Assembly (NCBI GenBank): GCA_900316305.1
Contig: ONCM01000013.1
Location: forward strand, 1-64,000
Direction of reading: 5' to 3'
Source: an uncultured Bacteroidales bacterium
GTDB taxonomy: Bacteria > Bacteroidota > Bacteroidia > Bacteroidales > WCHB1-69
DNA length: 64,000 nucleotides
Position 1 is the first letter of the stretch, and every line of letters begins with the position of its first letter. Positions 24,786-33,643 of the stretch are shown one piece after another. A program made the position numbers and the translations under genes. Under the pieces are notes generated by a model. That model saw only the letters and a program-made list of their open reading frames with translations, had not been told where the DNA came from and ran no database searches.

Positions 24786-24903
24786 TTTTAATAATGGTTA
24801 TTGGTTATGGGTTATTGGTTATTGAAGTTTATTGTTTAAGGTTTAAGGTTTAGGGTTTTGAAGGTTAAGGTTTAGGGTATAGAAGGTTAGGAGGTTATTG
24901 AAT
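24786..24903. repeat. heptamer arrays, GGTTATT then GGTTTAA type
   Basis: Four GGTTATT/GGTTATG units at about 24796-24826 are followed by AGGTTTA/AGGGTTT units to about 24900. Two heptamer families sit side by side in one spacer between dapB and lepB. Confidence 0.8.
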
Positions 24904-24909
24904 GGGGGA

Positions 24910-25663
<754 letters not shown>

Positions 25664-25679
25664 TATGACTATATATTTC

Positions 25680-25742
25680 GTTTATTCATAATTCATCATT
25701 CTACATTCTACATTCTTCATTCTACATTCTTCATTCTTCATT
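25680..25742. repeat. heptamer array, ATTCTAC/ATTCTTC type
   Basis: About eight 7-bp units between DUF5683 and dapB. The DUF5683 stop codon (TGA, 25738-25740) is inside the array. Confidence 0.85.
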
Positions 25743-26322
25743 TAAAAGACAGTACCAAACTCACCCCATACGACGGTTTCGTATTGATCGGGTTGGAGAA
25801 CACGGACGGACTCCAACGGATGGCCAGATCGTCAGAAACGTCGAAGTAGTAGAGATGGGCATCCACCATGGCGTCAATGAAGTTGAGGGTGTAGATGATA
25901 GCGGTGGCAGCGATGCAAATTTCCATATTCCGCTGCGCTTCCTGCTTCATGGCCAGAATATTCTCATCCGGATATTCGGCCAGTCCAGGTACTAGCTGAT
26001 CAATATTACCATCCCTACGATTGATGAATTCGCGACGGTAGAGCATCATGTCGGAGGCATACATCGTGAGAAAATAGCTGGAAGCCCCCAACATTGTGTA
26101 GATGATCGGCACTTTCCAGTATTTCCGGTTATAGATCTGTCCCCCTCCGGGAATGATGGAATAGAGAATGGCTGCTGTGGGACTGTGTTTGGCGACCCGC
26201 AGCGAATCGTGGGTTTTTACATGGGAGGTGTTAGGGGAGGTAATGTCTTGGGAATATGCGAACAGACTCATACAGAGCATGATAACTATTGCAAGAATCT
26301 GTTTCATATTTTTCATACGCAC
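25738..26322 (-). CDS. DUF5683 domain protein
   Basis: Up to 194 residues; starts at 26322, 26316 or 26307 are all possible. A signal peptide or anchor (QILAIVIMLCMSLFAYSQ) is followed by the DUF5683 core: HSPTAAILYSIIPGGGQIYNRKYWKVPIIY, then two more hydrophobic segments. Usually encoded next to parB in this phylum, as here. Membrane protein of unknown function; the GGGQIYN motif resembles those of small envelope proteins. Confidence 0.85.
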   Translation of the reverse strand: MRMKNMKQILAIVIMLCMSLFAYSQDITSPNTSHVKTHDSLRVAKHSPTAAILYSIIPGGGQIYNRKYWKVPIIYTMLGASSYFLTMYASDMMLYRREFINRRDGNIDQLVPGLAEYPDENILAMKQEAQRNMEICIAATAIIYTLNFIDAMVDAHLYYFDVSDDLAIRWSPSVFSNPINTKPSYGVSLVLSFK

Positions 26323-26355
26323 AAAATAAGTTGTAAGAACGTCAATTGTACGAAT

Positions 26356-27231
26356 TTATTGCAGCAAATCCAACAGCTTTTTCAGTTCTTCGTCAGAGGA
26401 GAAGGCGATCTGGATGCTACCCTTGCCGGTAATATCCTTTTTGATGTTCACTTTGGCGTTCAGTTTCTTGGAAATGGCCTTTTGTGCGGTGCGGACTTCA
26501 TCGGAAAGGGTGATTTTCACCTTGGATTTCTTGTTGCGCGCACCTTCGAGGGTCTTCTTCACCAGCGCTTCGGTATCGCGCACGGAGAGTTGCTCGTCCA
26601 CAATTTGCTTGGCAAGCTTGGCCTGCAGTTCTTCGTCTTCCACAACGACCAAGGCACGGGCGTGTCCCATGGAGATTTGGTTGTCGCGGACAGCTACCTG
26701 CACAGGGGTGGAGAGCTTGAGCAGACGCAAATAGTTGGAAATGGTGGCATTGGTCTTGCCGACCTTTCCGCCGAGCTCCTCCTGAGTAAAATGGCACTCG
26801 TCCATCAGCATCTGGTAACTGAGGGCGATTTCGAGAGCGTTCAGATCGGCACGCTGGATATTCTCGACCAACGCCATCTGGATGGAGAGGGCGTCATCGA
26901 CCGTGCGTACGAACGCGGGGATTTCGGTCAGACCGGCCATCTGTGCAGCCCGCAGACGACGTTCACCAGAGATGAGCTGGTACTTGCCGTTGCCTATCGG
27001 ACGCACCGTCACCGGTTGGATAAGTCCGTATGTTTTAATGGATTGCGCCAACTCATTCAACGATTCCTCATCAAACTTGGTGCGGGGTTGGTAGGGGTTG
27101 GCCTCAATGGAATCCACATGAATATTGGTATTGCCGCTCACCACTTGTGCGGCCTCTTTATGGACGGGAATCTCGATATTTCCTAGCATCGCACCCAATC
27201 CGCGTCCTAATGGTTTGTCATTCTTTGGCAT
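26356..27231 (-). CDS. parB: chromosome partitioning protein ParB
   Basis: 291 residues. Opens with LGRGLGAMLG; N-terminal CTP-binding ParB/Sulfiredoxin domain with SGERRLRAAQMAGL; central HTH (FTQEELGGKVGKTNATISNYLRLL) that reads parS; C-terminal dimerisation segment. It forms the centromere complex with ParA for chromosome segregation. No clear parS 16-mer was found in this window. Confidence 0.95.
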   Translation of the reverse strand: MPKNDKPLGRGLGAMLGNIEIPVHKEAAQVVSGNTNIHVDSIEANPYQPRTKFDEESLNELAQSIKTYGLIQPVTVRPIGNGKYQLISGERRLRAAQMAGLTEIPAFVRTVDDALSIQMALVENIQRADLNALEIALSYQMLMDECHFTQEELGGKVGKTNATISNYLRLLKLSTPVQVAVRDNQISMGHARALVVVEDEELQAKLAKQIVDEQLSVRDTEALVKKTLEGARNKKSKVKITLSDEVRTAQKAISKKLNAKVNIKKDITGKGSIQIAFSSDEELKKLLDLLQ

Positions 27232-27308
27232 AATATTTTGATTTTACTACCCCGCCCTTCGGGCACCCCTTCTAAAAGAAGGGGAATAGTCCTTCGACCG
27301 GAGTTGTT

Positions 27309-27349
27309 TCGTTTAACTGCTAACTACTAACTCCTAACTGCTAACTAAA
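27309..27349. repeat. heptamer array, TTAGTAG type (minus sense)
   Basis: About five units (CTAACTG, CTAACTA, CTAACTC). The parA stop codon (27345-27347) is inside it. A stretch just before it (27245-27300) looks like ordinary spacer. Confidence 0.85.
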
Positions 27350-28118
27350 CTGTGTAGCCGTTTTTCAGCAAGAACTCCTTGGCGAGGTTCATGTAGTTGA
27401 CGTGGCCCACGGACTTTATGTCATAGACGGCGATGGGCACTCCGTAACTGGGGGCTTCGCTGAGGCGTACGGTGCGGGTGATGACCGTGTCGAAGACGAT
27501 ATCGCGACAATGGAACCGGACGTCTTCATAGACAGCGTTGGCCGACTTGAAACGGTTGGTGTACATGGTCATGAGGATGCCTTCGATGGAGAGATTCGGG
27601 TTCATGTTGGACTGCACGATGCGTATGGTATTGAGCAGTTTGCCCAACCCTTCGAGGGCGAAATATTCGCACTGCACGGGGATGATGACTGAATCGGCGG
27701 CCACGAGGGCATTGAGGGTCACCAGTCCGAGCGACGGCGCACAGTCGATGAAGATGAAGTCGTAGTCGTTCTTGACGTCGGTGAGAGCGTCCCTCATGCG
27801 ATATTCGCGGCGGTCGTAGGAAATCATCTCGATTTCGGCGCCGACAAGGTGTATGGTGGCGGGCATCAGGAAGAGATTTGGGGTCTTGGTCTCGACCACG
27901 GCCTCGGAAGCCATCTTGCCGTTCACAATACAATCGTAAATGCTGATGGTGCTGTCGTCGGGATAGACACCCACACCGCTGGAGGCATTGCCCTGCGGGT
28001 CGGCATCCACGAGCAGCACACGGAAGTCGAGCAGGGCCAGCGACGCCGCAAGGTTCACCGCGGTGGTCGTCTTCCCTACTCCACCCTTCTGATTCACTAT
28101 CGCTACTATCTTCCCCAT
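27345..28118 (-). CDS. parA: chromosome partitioning ATPase ParA
   Basis: 257 residues. Deviant Walker A KGGVGKTTTAVNLA at the start, Walker B FIFIDCAPSLG and the DADPQGNAS block mark the Soj/ParA family. The ATP-dependent dimer binds the nucleoid and moves ParB-parS complexes. The start overlaps the DUF3276 stop by one base, so the two are translationally coupled; parB follows after a heptamer-bearing spacer. Confidence 0.95.
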   Translation of the reverse strand: MGKIVAIVNQKGGVGKTTTAVNLAASLALLDFRVLLVDADPQGNASSGVGVYPDDSTISIYDCIVNGKMASEAVVETKTPNLFLMPATIHLVGAEIEMISYDRREYRMRDALTDVKNDYDFIFIDCAPSLGLVTLNALVAADSVIIPVQCEYFALEGLGKLLNTIRIVQSNMNPNLSIEGILMTMYTNRFKSANAVYEDVRFHCRDIVFDTVITRTVRLSEAPSYGVPIAVYDIKSVGHVNYMNLAKEFLLKNGYTV

Positions 28119-28465
28119 TATAATGAAAGATCTATGTCGTCGAACGTAATTCCCAGATCCATGTCTTCGTTCTTCTCAAAGTTGTCATGCTCAAAGAAGT
28201 CATCCTCCTCAGGCACTGTGCCGTTCTCGATGAAATCAATGACACCGGACAATGCGTTCTTGAATTTCTCAAAGTCCTCCTTGTAGAGAAAAATCTTGTG
28301 CTTTTCATAGAAGAAGTTGCCGTTGTCCGCATTGAATTTGCGTTTGCTTTCAGTAATCGTCAGATACATCTCCTCGTTACGGCTTTTCTTCACATCAAAG
28401 AAATAGGTTCTTTTTCCAGCTTTTACCGCGCGAGAAAGCACTTCGTTTTTGTCTTGATTTTCCAT
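28118..28465 (-). CDS. DUF3276 / PUR-alpha-like nucleic-acid binding protein
   Basis: 115 residues. The KAGKRTYFFDVKKSRNEEMYLTITESKR repeat followed by KIFLYKEDFEKF fits the PUR-domain fold of bacterial PurA-like proteins (DUF3276), which bind single-stranded nucleic acid and dimerise. The C-terminus is very acidic (EEDDFFEHDNFEKNEDMD). First gene of a likely DUF3276-parA unit. Confidence 0.85.
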   Translation of the reverse strand: MENQDKNEVLSRAVKAGKRTYFFDVKKSRNEEMYLTITESKRKFNADNGNFFYEKHKIFLYKEDFEKFKNALSGVIDFIENGTVPEEDDFFEHDNFEKNEDMDLGITFDDIDLSL

Positions 28466-28501
28466 AATGACTGATACTTAATATTTATTCTAATGAGACT
28501 G

Positions 28502-28509
28502 CAAAAGTA
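28502..28509 (-). promoter_or_regulatory. -7 box TACTTTTG (minus strand)
   Basis: The reverse complement of CAAAAGTA, 37 bp before the DUF3276 start; likely drives DUF3276-parA. Confidence 0.7.
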
Positions 28510-28546
28510 CTGAAATTTTGCTAACGTCAATTATTTTTCCAAAAAT

Positions 28547-30484
28547 TTATTTTCTTTTTTGCGATTGTTGCTGCTTAAGCATCTGTTGCTGTTGCTTTTG
28601 CAACTCTTCCATCTTGAGCTGCCATTTAGACTTCTTGACCGGCTTCTTCATATTCTCCTGCATTTCGGCACGCAGCTTGTCTTCATCGATGGCCATGCGG
28701 AAAATCCACATCTGCAAGAAAGTGAGCAGGTTGAAGAGCAGGTAGTAGTACGTGAGGGCGGATGCGAAGTTGTTGAACATGAAGAGGAACATGATCGGCA
28801 TCATATACATCATGATGTTCATCATGCGCTGCTGGTCCTTGTTGCCCTGCGTGGGCGCCATCAGCTTCTGGTTCAGCCAAGTATAGACAACGGTGGCAAT
28901 CGTCATCAAGATGGTGAACAAGCTAAGGTGATCACCGAGCAGCGGCACATTGTGACCGAAGTCCCAGATAGAGTCATACGTGGAGAGGTCCTCAGCCCAA
29001 AGGAACGGCTGTTGGCGCAGCTCGTAAGCCGACGGGAAGAAGCGGTACATGGCGATTAGGATGGGCATCTGCAGCAGCATCGGCAGACAGCCACCCGCAG
29101 GCTTCACGCCCGCACTACGGTAGAGCGACATCGTGGCCTGCTGTTTCTTCATCATATCCTCATCCTTCGGATATTTCTCGTTGATGGCCTCGATTTCGGG
29201 TTTCAACGCCCGCATCTTGGCTGACGACATATAAGTTTTGTAACTGACCGGCAGCACAATAATCTTGATGAAGATGGTGAGTATCAGGATGATAAGTCCG
29301 TAACTCAAACCGTAAGCCTCTAACCAGTTGAACACTGGAATGATGATGAAACGGTTGATCCAATGCAACAGGAAGAATCCCCATCCCAGCGGCACCTGAC
29401 GTTCCAGCTTCGTGTCGTATTCCTTGAGCAAGCGGTACTGGTTCGGGCCGACAAACATATACATATCGAAATGGCCCTTGTTGAGATCCGCCAATTCGAA
29501 ATCCAGTTCGGCGGAACAATCCTTCAGAACCACCTTCTCTGATTTTTCCGGAACTTTCACCTCTAGTGTACCGGAGGTGAAGGGTTTGTCCTTGGTTACC
29601 AGACAGGTAGTGAAAAACTGTTGTTTGAAGGAGACCCACTTCAGCGGTGAGGTGAACTCCTTCTTGTCGGGCTTGCGCTCGTCGAGGTTATCCACTTCGT
29701 CGCTATTATCCATATAATATATAGAGGTGATGTTCTTCTCATAGTCGTAGTTTTTCTCCACATTCTTGGGTTTTGCATTCCACAGAATGGTGAAATTACG
29801 GCGATTCGGGTAGAGATAAGGCTCCATATTGACGACATTGATTTCATAATCAAACTTATAGTCGTCATTGGAGAAGGTGTAGAGATATTCGATGTAGGAT
29901 TTCTGATCTAGCACCTGACATTGAGCGGAGTCGGACTTGGTGTTAGGATAGAGTCTGAGGGAGAGCTTGTTATGCTGGGCGTCCACTACCAGTTCGTCCA
30001 CGTCGGCCACAAAGTAGCAGTCGGCGGTGGAGATTTCCGACTGGTCACGAAGCATCAGCTTCATCGCCATGCAGTTGGATCCGCCGTCATAGATGATGAG
30101 CGGCTGCTTTTCAGCATCTTTAGGGGTGTAGCGATAGACATCCTTCAGTTGGATCTGCTTGAGGTATCCGCCCTTCTTGCTGAAAAGGTAGTAAGCTTTG
30201 GCGGTCTCTACGGTATAGTCGCCATTCTCGTCCACCTGCGCATTGGAGAACCGTTGTGCGGGTGTGAGGGAGGTCACCGCCGGGGTTGTGCTATCCGTAA
30301 GCGTATCTGTTTGGTTATCAAGAGAGAGGGTTTTGGCAGCCTCTTCGGCCTCCTTTTGCAGTTCTTCCTCCATTTGCGCCTCTTGCGCAGCCCGTTGCTT
30401 CTTCACTTGGTTGGTCTGGTAGAAGCTGAAGCCCAGAAACAGGGCGAAAATCAGCAGCAGACCGATAACTGTATTCTTATCCAT
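28547..30484 (-). CDS. yidC: membrane protein insertase YidC
   Basis: 645 residues. N-terminal helix (about 5-22), a large periplasmic beta-sandwich (about 80-350), then the five-helix insertase core from about residue 365 (GWGFFLLHWINRFIIIPVFNWL), with the MKKQQATMSLYRSAGVKPAGGCLPMLLQMP coiled-coil and loop. The C-terminus is basic and glutamine-rich (LQKQQQQMLKQQQSQKRK), which may bind ribosomes. It inserts proteins into the inner membrane with or without Sec. Confidence 0.95.
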   Translation of the reverse strand: MDKNTVIGLLLIFALFLGFSFYQTNQVKKQRAAQEAQMEEELQKEAEEAAKTLSLDNQTDTLTDSTTPAVTSLTPAQRFSNAQVDENGDYTVETAKAYYLFSKKGGYLKQIQLKDVYRYTPKDAEKQPLIIYDGGSNCMAMKLMLRDQSEISTADCYFVADVDELVVDAQHNKLSLRLYPNTKSDSAQCQVLDQKSYIEYLYTFSNDDYKFDYEINVVNMEPYLYPNRRNFTILWNAKPKNVEKNYDYEKNITSIYYMDNSDEVDNLDERKPDKKEFTSPLKWVSFKQQFFTTCLVTKDKPFTSGTLEVKVPEKSEKVVLKDCSAELDFELADLNKGHFDMYMFVGPNQYRLLKEYDTKLERQVPLGWGFFLLHWINRFIIIPVFNWLEAYGLSYGLIILILTIFIKIIVLPVSYKTYMSSAKMRALKPEIEAINEKYPKDEDMMKKQQATMSLYRSAGVKPAGGCLPMLLQMPILIAMYRFFPSAYELRQQPFLWAEDLSTYDSIWDFGHNVPLLGDHLSLFTILMTIATVVYTWLNQKLMAPTQGNKDQQRMMNIMMYMMPIMFLFMFNNFASALTYYYLLFNLLTFLQMWIFRMAIDEDKLRAEMQENMKKPVKKSKWQLKMEELQKQQQQMLKQQQSQKRK

Positions 30485-30505
30485 TTTTCAAATTTAAATT
30501 GGCGG

Positions 30506-30513
30506 CAAAAGTA
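30506..30513 (-). promoter_or_regulatory. -7 box TACTTTTG (minus strand)
   Basis: The reverse complement of CAAAAGTA, 22 bp before the yidC start. Confidence 0.75.
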
Positions 30514-30565
30514 CAAAAAAAATCGGAACGGCTGACAAGGGATGTGAGACGTTTGAGGCGGGGTT

Positions 30566-30593
30566 GTAGAGACGTTTCATGAAACGTCTCTAC
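30566..30593. repeat. 28-bp perfect palindrome, GTAGAGACG type
   Basis: The half GTAGAGACGTTTCA is followed by its exact reverse complement. The stop codon (TAG, 30590-30592) of the Sel1/TPR gene lies inside it. Confidence 0.9.
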
Positions 30594-32638
30594 GGGGTTT
30601 CTTTCCAATCCTTCATGAGGAGGTCGATCTGATTCTGGACCTCCCGATAGCTGATGTATCCCCAGGTGCGGACCTCCACATAGCAACGCAGAGCCTCGTC
30701 GTAGTCTTTCGGAACACCTTTGCCGTAATGGTAGAGTTTCCCCAACTGGAAGAGGCATTTTAAGTTGCCGAAATCATCGTCCCCTTTCCGATACCAGTAG
30801 GCGGCCTTCTCGTAACTTTTATATTCGCCGGGAGAATTCTCATAAAATTGTCCCAGCAGAAAGTAGGGTTCCCCGTCTTCGGCGTTCTCAACAGCCTCGT
30901 GGAGCCAGTAGAAAGCCTCGTCGTATCCTTGCTGATCATTGCGACTCATGCAGATCTTGGCCAAATCCATCTGGGCCTGCACATCGCCCTGGGCGGCAGC
31001 CGCATGATACCAGCGGAGGGCTTCGTCGGGATTGCGCTTCCCGAGCGTCGAGTTCCAATAGCAGTGACCCAGCACCTGCTGCGCCTTCGCGTAACCGTTC
31101 TCCGCCGCCCTCAAGTACCATTTCCGGGCCTCCTCATAGTCTTTGCAAATTCCATCCCCTTTGAAATAGCGCTCTCCCAACTGGTATTGGGCCTCTGGAA
31201 CGTCACGCTCGGCCCGCGACTTGATGATCCGTACCTCCTCGGTGATTTCTTCATCCATAACATAATAGCCGCAAAAGCAATCCGTATACTTCATGGATCT
31301 TTTCCGCTCCGCCATCAAGGGCCTGTAATACAACGGCATACGTTTGGCAAACTGCTGATAGATTCCCATCGCCTCCGAAAAAGCCTGCTTTGCGCGGTTG
31401 GAATAACACATCCGGAAGAGCAGCATACCGTAACGATAAGAGGCGTCCGCCCACAAGGGCAGCGCCGCATCGGGGTTATCCACGGCCAGACGACGGTAGA
31501 TGTCCAGCACCTCCATCCATAGTTTCTCAAGGTCCGGCGTGCAGTTATACAGATCCCCGAACCCTAACGAAAGCTCCAGCTGGAGGGCATAGTTGCTCAG
31601 TGCTAATGCCAGTTCCGGGAGGCCGTTTTCGGGGTCCTCTTCCGCCAGCTCCCTACAAAGCGGCAGCGCCCGTTCGTAATTGAGGAGGTTCCGGCTTTCC
31701 ATCATAGTCTCGTCCAGAAAACTGGCATAGTCGAGCAGCAGAGCCGCGAAGTCCTTCTTGGAGAAACACTTACTGCCGCACGTGACGCAAGTTCTATAGA
31801 TGGATTCGATTTCCTGGTCCAAAGACTTTATTACCGACATCAAGCGGTCGGGTCTGTCCACCTGCAGCAGTTGCAGCCGCAGCAGGGCCTCCATGATCCG
31901 GTTCTCTCCGGTGGTGAGGTCGCCCTCGCGGACCGCCTTCCGCAATTCCGTCTTGATTTTCGGCAGTTCGAGAACCTTCAGCGCCTCCTGATAGTCCCCC
32001 TGCCAAAAGAGTTCTTCGGCCCGTTTCCAACGAGGGCCGGCCGAGGGTCGCGACTTGCGGACAACCAGCAGGGCCGCATCCGTCAGTTTGGATGCCAGTC
32101 TCGTCAGCGGTTTCATTTCCCACCGCACAGCGCTCTCCCGATACGACTCTTTCGTTTTCTCCTCCGAATCCTCTCCTTCGCTCCTGAGGAATTTGTCCAG
32201 CAGCATCGACAAGCCGTAGTCTTTTCCCGCAGCCTGCTGCACCTTCTCCATTATTTTGCTGTATTGGGGATTGTTGCGCACGTAAGGGATATTCCTCAGC
32301 GGTAGCATCGGCACCCCGAGAACCGTCAGTTCGTTGTATCTCACTGCGACCATGCCGTCATAGAGACCGTTCAGTGCGGTCTGCAGTTGCAGCACGAACT
32401 GCACTGCGCGGGTCTCCTCGTCGCCGGAGAGATGGAAACGAATAGGATCCTCTGTAGAGACGCGGTGCACCACGTCTCTACATTCGGTTTTGTCGTCCTC
32501 CAAATCCCATTCCACCCTGCCGATTTGCAACCCCATCGGCGCCATCGTCGCATTGAGTTGCTCGACCAGAATCTCGACCAGCGTCCGCTCGTCGGGCAGT
32601 TCGGCATGGGGTTCTATGAAGATGTTGATTTCGCGCAT
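30590..32638 (-). CDS. Sel1/TPR repeat protein
   Basis: 682 residues. The N-terminal ~120 residues are a distinct domain; helical repeats follow. From about residue 455 there are clear Sel1-like repeats (AQYQLGERYFKGDGICKDYEEARKW type units). No signal peptide, so probably cytosolic and scaffold-like. Residues CRDVVHRVST near position 55 are encoded by a GTAGAGACG palindrome inserted in frame, and the stop codon is in another copy of that palindrome. Ligand unknown. Confidence 0.8.
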   Translation of the reverse strand: MREINIFIEPHAELPDERTLVEILVEQLNATMAPMGLQIGRVEWDLEDDKTECRDVVHRVSTEDPIRFHLSGDEETRAVQFVLQLQTALNGLYDGMVAVRYNELTVLGVPMLPLRNIPYVRNNPQYSKIMEKVQQAAGKDYGLSMLLDKFLRSEGEDSEEKTKESYRESAVRWEMKPLTRLASKLTDAALLVVRKSRPSAGPRWKRAEELFWQGDYQEALKVLELPKIKTELRKAVREGDLTTGENRIMEALLRLQLLQVDRPDRLMSVIKSLDQEIESIYRTCVTCGSKCFSKKDFAALLLDYASFLDETMMESRNLLNYERALPLCRELAEEDPENGLPELALALSNYALQLELSLGFGDLYNCTPDLEKLWMEVLDIYRRLAVDNPDAALPLWADASYRYGMLLFRMCYSNRAKQAFSEAMGIYQQFAKRMPLYYRPLMAERKRSMKYTDCFCGYYVMDEEITEEVRIIKSRAERDVPEAQYQLGERYFKGDGICKDYEEARKWYLRAAENGYAKAQQVLGHCYWNSTLGKRNPDEALRWYHAAAAQGDVQAQMDLAKICMSRNDQQGYDEAFYWLHEAVENAEDGEPYFLLGQFYENSPGEYKSYEKAAYWYRKGDDDFGNLKCLFQLGKLYHYGKGVPKDYDEALRCYVEVRTWGYISYREVQNQIDLLMKDWKETP
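32454..32481. repeat. 28-bp palindrome inside the Sel1/TPR gene
   Basis: Halves GTAGAGACGCGGTG and CACCACGTCTCTAC pair at 13 of 14 positions; flanking T and A extend it to 30 bp. It is in frame and encodes RDVVHRVS-T on the minus strand. Confidence 0.9.
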
Positions 32639-32671
32639 GGGAACCTTACAAATGATCTATAAAAGCAAACG

Positions 32672-32679
32672 CAAAAATA
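32672..32679 (-). promoter_or_regulatory. -7 box TATTTTTG (minus strand)
   Basis: The reverse complement of CAAAAATA, 34 bp before the Sel1/TPR start. Confidence 0.7.
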
Positions 32680-32717
32680 CAAATTTTGTGGATAAAAACA
32701 CCGTCCCGAAAATTGTG

Positions 32718-32725
32718 TACTTTTG
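32718..32725 (+). promoter_or_regulatory. -7 box TACTTTTG
   Basis: Exact consensus match, 22 bp before the ATG at 32747. Divergent from the box at 32672. Confidence 0.75.
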
Positions 32726-32746
32726 CCGCCCAAAATTGGAAAAACG

Positions 32747-32962
32747 ATGAGAAGAATTATTGTATCCGCCATTGCAATCGTGGCATGTCTGGCTTTGCAG
32801 GCGCAAAACATCCGCGTGAATTACAGTGGCGTTCCGGACAGCAACTGTGAACAGCCCTCTGCCAGCCAGCCCAACTTCTTCTTCCCCAATCCCTACGACC
32901 AAGACCTGCCGAGCCGCGGAATCGGCCCTGACAATGTGGATAGAAACGGGAAGGGGGAATAA
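32747..32962 (+). CDS. small secreted protein, 71 residues
   Basis: MRRIIVSAIAIVACLALQAQ is a strong signal peptide. The mature part is only ~50 residues (SGVPDSNCEQPSASQPNFFF ... DLPSRGIGPDNVDRNGKGE), proline- and asparagine-rich and probably unstructured. A consensus promoter and normal spacing support expression. Function unknown. Convergent with the GreA-like gene. Confidence 0.65.
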   Translation: MRRIIVSAIAIVACLALQAQNIRVNYSGVPDSNCEQPSASQPNFFFPNPYDQDLPSRGIGPDNVDRNGKGE

Positions 32963-32972
32963 CAAACTCTTA

Positions 32973-33470
32973 TTACGAAATTGAAAGGATTTCCATCTGC
33001 ATCTCGCCCTGCGGGGTGTTGAAGGAGACCGTTTCCCCTACCTTCTTGTTCATCAACACTTTGCTGAGCGGCGAAAGGAACGAGATTTTGCCCTTCATGA
33101 TGTTGGCTTCATCAACCCCGACAATCTGGTATTGCGCTATCTGGTTGTTTTTCAGATTCTTGAACTTGATAGTCGCACCAAATGCGACATCATTTTGCCG
33201 TTGTGGGTCGTAGTCGAGCACGCGGGCGGAATGGATGCGCTCCTCCAGCAGACGGAGTTTGCCTGTTAGGTAGTTGTTGTTGACGCGGGCGTCGTTGTTA
33301 TCAACCCCCTCGTACTGTTTGCGTTCACGGAGAATATCCTCGCGCTCGGCCCTCAGTTCCTCCAGTCCGGCGGTGGTGACGAAATTCTCCACCCCGGCAG
33401 GCAGAAACGCCCTCGGCGTCAGCATCGGGACCTCTTCTTGGTCGCCCTCTTTGACAAATCCTCTGCTCAT
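32973..33470 (-). CDS. GreA/GreB family transcription elongation factor
   Basis: 165 residues from ATG 33470 (MSRGFVKEGDQEE). N-terminal antiparallel coiled-coil (TTAGLEELRAEREDILRERKQYEG) that reaches into the RNA polymerase secondary channel, then the C-terminal FKBP-like domain with ISFLSPLSKVLMNKKVGETVSF. It rescues backtracked polymerase by stimulating transcript cleavage. The MSRGFVKEGDQEEVPML leader is typical of this phylum. GreA and GreB cannot be told apart from sequence alone. Confidence 0.9.
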   Translation of the reverse strand: MSRGFVKEGDQEEVPMLTPRAFLPAGVENFVTTAGLEELRAEREDILRERKQYEGVDNNDARVNNNYLTGKLRLLEERIHSARVLDYDPQRQNDVAFGATIKFKNLKNNQIAQYQIVGVDEANIMKGKISFLSPLSKVLMNKKVGETVSFNTPQGEMQMEILSIS

Positions 33471-33489
33471 AATCGGTGAATTTAGAGTG

Positions 33490-33497
33490 CAAAAATA
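33490..33497 (-). promoter_or_regulatory. -7 box TATTTTTG (minus strand)
   Basis: The reverse complement of CAAAAATA, 20 bp before the GreA-like start at 33470; it supports that start over the upstream in-frame one at 33500. Confidence 0.75.
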
Positions 33498-33540
33498 CAA
33501 TTTTTACGCTTGTGTTGTATCCTTGAGAAATACGATTTTA

Positions 33541-33611
33541 AGTTTCAGGTTTCAGGTTTCAAGTAGCAATTTCGAAATCTCACTTGAAACATGAAACATG
33601 AAACATGAAAC
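33541..33611. repeat. heptamer array with inverted arms, GTTTCAG/CATGAAA type
   Basis: Left: AGTTTCAGGTTTCAGGTTTC (period 7). Right: four GAAACAT units (period 7), the approximate complement. Together they make a hairpin upstream of the mfd promoter. Confidence 0.8.
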
Positions 33612-33620
33612 TAATTTTCG

Positions 33621-33628
33621 TACTTTTG
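33621..33628 (+). promoter_or_regulatory. -7 box TACTTTTG
   Basis: Exact consensus match, 16 bp before mfd ATG 33644. An in-frame ATG at 33605 would be upstream of the promoter and is rejected. Confidence 0.75.
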
Positions 33629-33643
33629 CCGACTTTTTCGATT

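Noticed and set aside
30572-30587. GTTTCATGAAAC core resembling parS
   Set aside because: Lacks the central CG pair and is explained by the GTAGAGACG palindrome family.
33585-33606. Partial match to parS (CACTTGAAACA)
   Set aside because: Only about 12 of 16 positions fit and the similarity comes from a 7-bp tandem array.
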